This document shows positions 61,613-64,000 of a DNA stretch of 64,000 bases, in pieces. Both the position numbers and the translations under genes were made by a program. The first letter of the stretch is position 1; every line of letters starts with the position of its first letter. Under the pieces are notes generated by a model. It was not told where the DNA came from. It worked only from the letters and a program-made list of their open reading frames with translations, and did not search any database. Source of the DNA: Ischnura elegans (taxonomy: Eukaryota; Arthropoda; Insecta; Odonata; Coenagrionidae). The stretch is taken from assembly GCF_921293095.1 (NCBI RefSeq), contig NC_060259.1, forward strand, positions 48,651,812-48,715,811. Direction: 5' to 3'.

Positions 61613-61989
61613 ATTTTTATAAGTTGGCCAACTTACCCCGATGTAGGGGCAGATTGGCCCACCTGTCATATGCCCAGTATTTATTTATTTTTTTTAAATT
61701 AATAGCTCATATATTCAAGTTTAATTATTGCCATCCAGATTAAGAAAGACTGCTCTATAATTTATCAATAATTTCATAAAGTTAACTATGCATAAATAAA
61801 AATATTTAAAAATTTAAACAAATCGGGCCAACGTGCCCCGGTCTCCCCTACTTATCACAGTCGTACGTGCGTTACTATTTAACTACGAACTTTTAAATAT
61901 GCCAGTGGTAGTTGCACTCCTTGTTAATCGAGGATACGCAACACTCGAAATTACTGTCGAGGCATAAGTTGACTCGATAATATTTTTAC

Positions 61990-62405
61990 CTGGCGCTTCG
62001 TCGAAACGGATAAATAAGTCCCAATAATTGAAATTTTCGGAAACGTCGAGGATTGGACTTCGCCATGTCAATATCGTTCAGGAGTTTACAAATTCGAAAC
62101 CTTCGTGAATAGCACTAAGAACCACTGCGTGGCTACGTTTCCAATGAGTTTTTGCAAAAATATCCGAGCATATAATGACATGTGCTCTCAGATATCCTTC
62201 CTGTCGATTAATGAATGTGGCAACAAAAGAGACTGCATAGAGGATGCCCATTACATCCCCTTGAAGACTGATTTCAGTCGCATTTCAAAAGGTCGAACAC
62301 AAAGTCCACGGTGCGGTGATGATTGCGATTTGATTGACTATTTTCTAATATTCTGCTGTATTAAGTTATTAATAGCAAGGAGTGGCATTAAATTTGCATT
62401 AATTT
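61990..62405 (+). other. Unidentified Cys-bearing open segment
   Basis: A frame open from about 62010 to TAA at 62405-62407 has no ATG near its start. It has eight cysteines between 62124 and 62330 (for example CVATFPMSFCKN and SPRCGDDCDLIDYF). Cysteine spacing loosely recalls extracellular domains, e.g. of DEG/ENaC channels, but I cannot support that. It may be an old exon or chance. Confidence 0.2.
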
Positions 62406-62409
62406 AATA

Positions 62410-63369
62410 TATCACATCATATTGCAAAAGATTTCGATAAACACCCCTAATTATACCTTATTTGTCCGTGAAACACGGATCAGTTTCTCCGTCAGAGACG
62501 CGAGTGGCTATCCTGTCAACCCACTTGAATGCGCGGTGGTCGACAACACCTTTAGAGAATATTCCAAGTTCCTCTTCTGTAACCTTCATGGAAATAGCTC
62601 GAGGAGGAAAAGTCACTCCACGGCCCCCATAGGTGAAAAGGAGTACACAGATGGGTTGCAAGGCAATGTTGCCGCGCTCTAAAGGATGGGGGGAGGTGAA
62701 AGGCGGAGCATCGCAAGAAAAGGCGAACTTATGACTAGGGAGGGGAGGCTCCGTGGAAATGGGCCACTGCGGCAAAAAAATGACGGGACGGCTCGTTGGC
62801 TTCCCGCGTAGCTGGAAACCATGATGGTGACTCCCTAGGCAGGGAGCTATTGAAAAGAATGCAATCGGAATGAAAGGGGAATAACGTGCCCAGATGTTGC
62901 ATTGCTGGCTTACCTTGTTCCCTTTCTCCCTTGCACCCTGCTCCCTTACTAATGCTCTACTGACACCATAAAGTGTGAAAGGAAATAATGCAAACTGTTG
63001 GCAGTAACGAAATGTGACGCACGGGGTAGTATTAGGACATCTGGTGGTTGATTTAAGCATCAATTTCACCTTTATACTTATATTTTTGCATGTGAAAAGC
63101 AAGAATTCACAATGCCGATATAGTATTACGTAAAAGAGCTCCCATAATAAACACAAAATTACTTAAAACTCCAGTTCAAGATTTCTGAGCTTTCCATTGC
63201 CGCCATTTTCACGTCCACTTCCTACGAGGGCACATGAACGAGGGGGCATCCGCGTTCCCCTGTTCACTTACCCTTCGTTCCTTTGCGCCCTCGCCAATTG
63301 GATTCACCCTTGCTGTCGTCGCATCCGTAAGTTGATGATCGGAAAGTGCACGAAGGGTGAATAATTGTG
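62410..63369. other. No firmly supported gene
   Basis: A 232-codon minus-strand frame (62458-63156) is the longest in the window. It has no recognisable domain, an odd composition, and sits in GC-richer DNA with few stops. It could be part of an unrecognised repeat. Confidence 0.35.
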
Positions 63370-63981
63370 AATAGGGTAGTTTCCTTCATCAAAGAAACCG
63401 AAAGGCATTGATTGCGATTTGTTACCCACCATTACTGTATTCATAATATACAAATTATTTCGTTTTAGAAATACCGGTTTAGACGAATGGCCATGGTCCA
63501 TTTTTATCCTCATTTGAAAAGGGCCATATTGGCGCCCATGCGATGCCACTCCACGTGACGTCACAGGGACCTAGTTTCTATAGGAGAAGATGGGAGTTAT
63601 ACATCGTCTGAGATTACCAATGCATGCATGAGGCGCAGAGCTCAGGGAAACATGTCTTAATAATCACCTATTAAAACTGGCTAAGCTCGGAAAGTTTTCT
63701 TCGTTTGATAAGGTATTAATAAACCTTTTTTAAGCCAAGCGCTACCAGCCAGCAAGGTACTCAGCTACCCTCTATCATCCTGCGTCCTATCAGCGCTCAG
63801 AGCCTCGATCAAGGTCACCTCACAAGACGGGAGGGGGAACCAGAAATACGTCACACGGAGAGATTTCCTTACCCGTCGCGTTTTCGCGCGCATTTAAAAA
63901 TCTAAAAGCGTGAAATACGTACTCCAGGAGTAATAATCTTCCGATATAGGTAGTAAAAAAATAATAGGAAACTACCCTATT
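63370..63981. mobile_element. AATAGGGTAGTTTCCT MITE, complete copy
   Basis: 612 bp with perfect 16-bp terminal inverted repeats: AATAGGGTAGTTTCCT (63370-63385) and its complement (63966-63981). If the element proper starts at GGG, the flanking TA on each side would fit a TA target duplication as in Tc1/mariner-like elements; otherwise the superfamily is undetermined. Related copy at 57585-58253. Confidence 0.85.
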
Positions 63982-64000
63982 GGAAAACGGCCTTACTTCT

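Noticed and set aside
61990..62405. DEG/ENaC (pickpocket) exon
   Set aside because: Cysteine spacing is only loosely similar and no transmembrane segment or conserved family motif is visible.
62458..63156. 232-codon minus-strand frame, longest in the window
   Set aside because: No signal peptide, domain or splice context that I can recognise; it lies in GC-richer DNA where long chance frames are more likely.

Overview
The window is AT-rich eukaryotic DNA. It has spliced genes with small exons, a TATA-less Inr+DPE core promoter and a TATA+Inr promoter, and many class II transposon remnants (piggyBac, hAT, pogo-like, MITEs) plus a tRNA-derived SINE. This looks like an animal genome, most likely an arthropod and probably an insect; I cannot name the species. 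There are no operons, rRNA genes or CRISPR arrays. Most open frames of 60-100 codons are chance frames or repeat-encoded.

Layout. 1-13.2 kb is a mosaic of dispersed repeats: a 1,523-bp near-identical direct duplication (1-1523 and 2711-4233), a roughly 3.7-kb repeat present in several direct and inverted copies, and a large fold-back at 10.3-12.6 kb. A decayed piggyBac transposase lies at 15.1-16.85 kb. Gene A (about 19.6-25.5 kb) and gene B (about 45.4-50.9 kb) are paralogues inside a duplicated block of about 7.7 kb (19.1-26.8 and 44.7-52.6 kb). Between them lie a 3-kb fold-back with nested inserts (29.9-33.0 kb), an 88-bp perfect palindrome (36.9 kb), a repeat-encoded protein fragment, small minus-strand exons, and a complete but decayed hAT transposon of 2.9 kb with an 8-bp target duplication (39.1-42.1 kb). 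From 53 to 64 kb there is a TATA promoter whose presumed 5' leader is split by a hAT-like insert that itself carries another insert, two further degraded copies of the minus-strand exons, a pogo-like N-terminal fragment and two copies of a terminal-inverted-repeat MITE.

The most interesting content is the gene A/gene B pair. Each has a non-coding first exon and three coding exons, all joined in phase 0. They predict a small secreted or type I membrane protein: signal peptide, a conserved QGIGGGE...VGGAE segment, a charged low-complexity ectodomain and one membrane span; B has a strongly basic tail. I recognise no known family. Gene A has a 14-nt net insertion that removes the basic tail. Both share an Inr+DPE promoter, a conserved upstream element and a 65-nt block identical in the 3' flank. 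Several MITEs are present in one paralogue with the empty site visible in the other, so they can be placed after the duplication. A second, smaller family (minus strand, exon motif GEEYGGYSAE or similar) occurs three times, with one copy keeping open exons and canonical splice sites.
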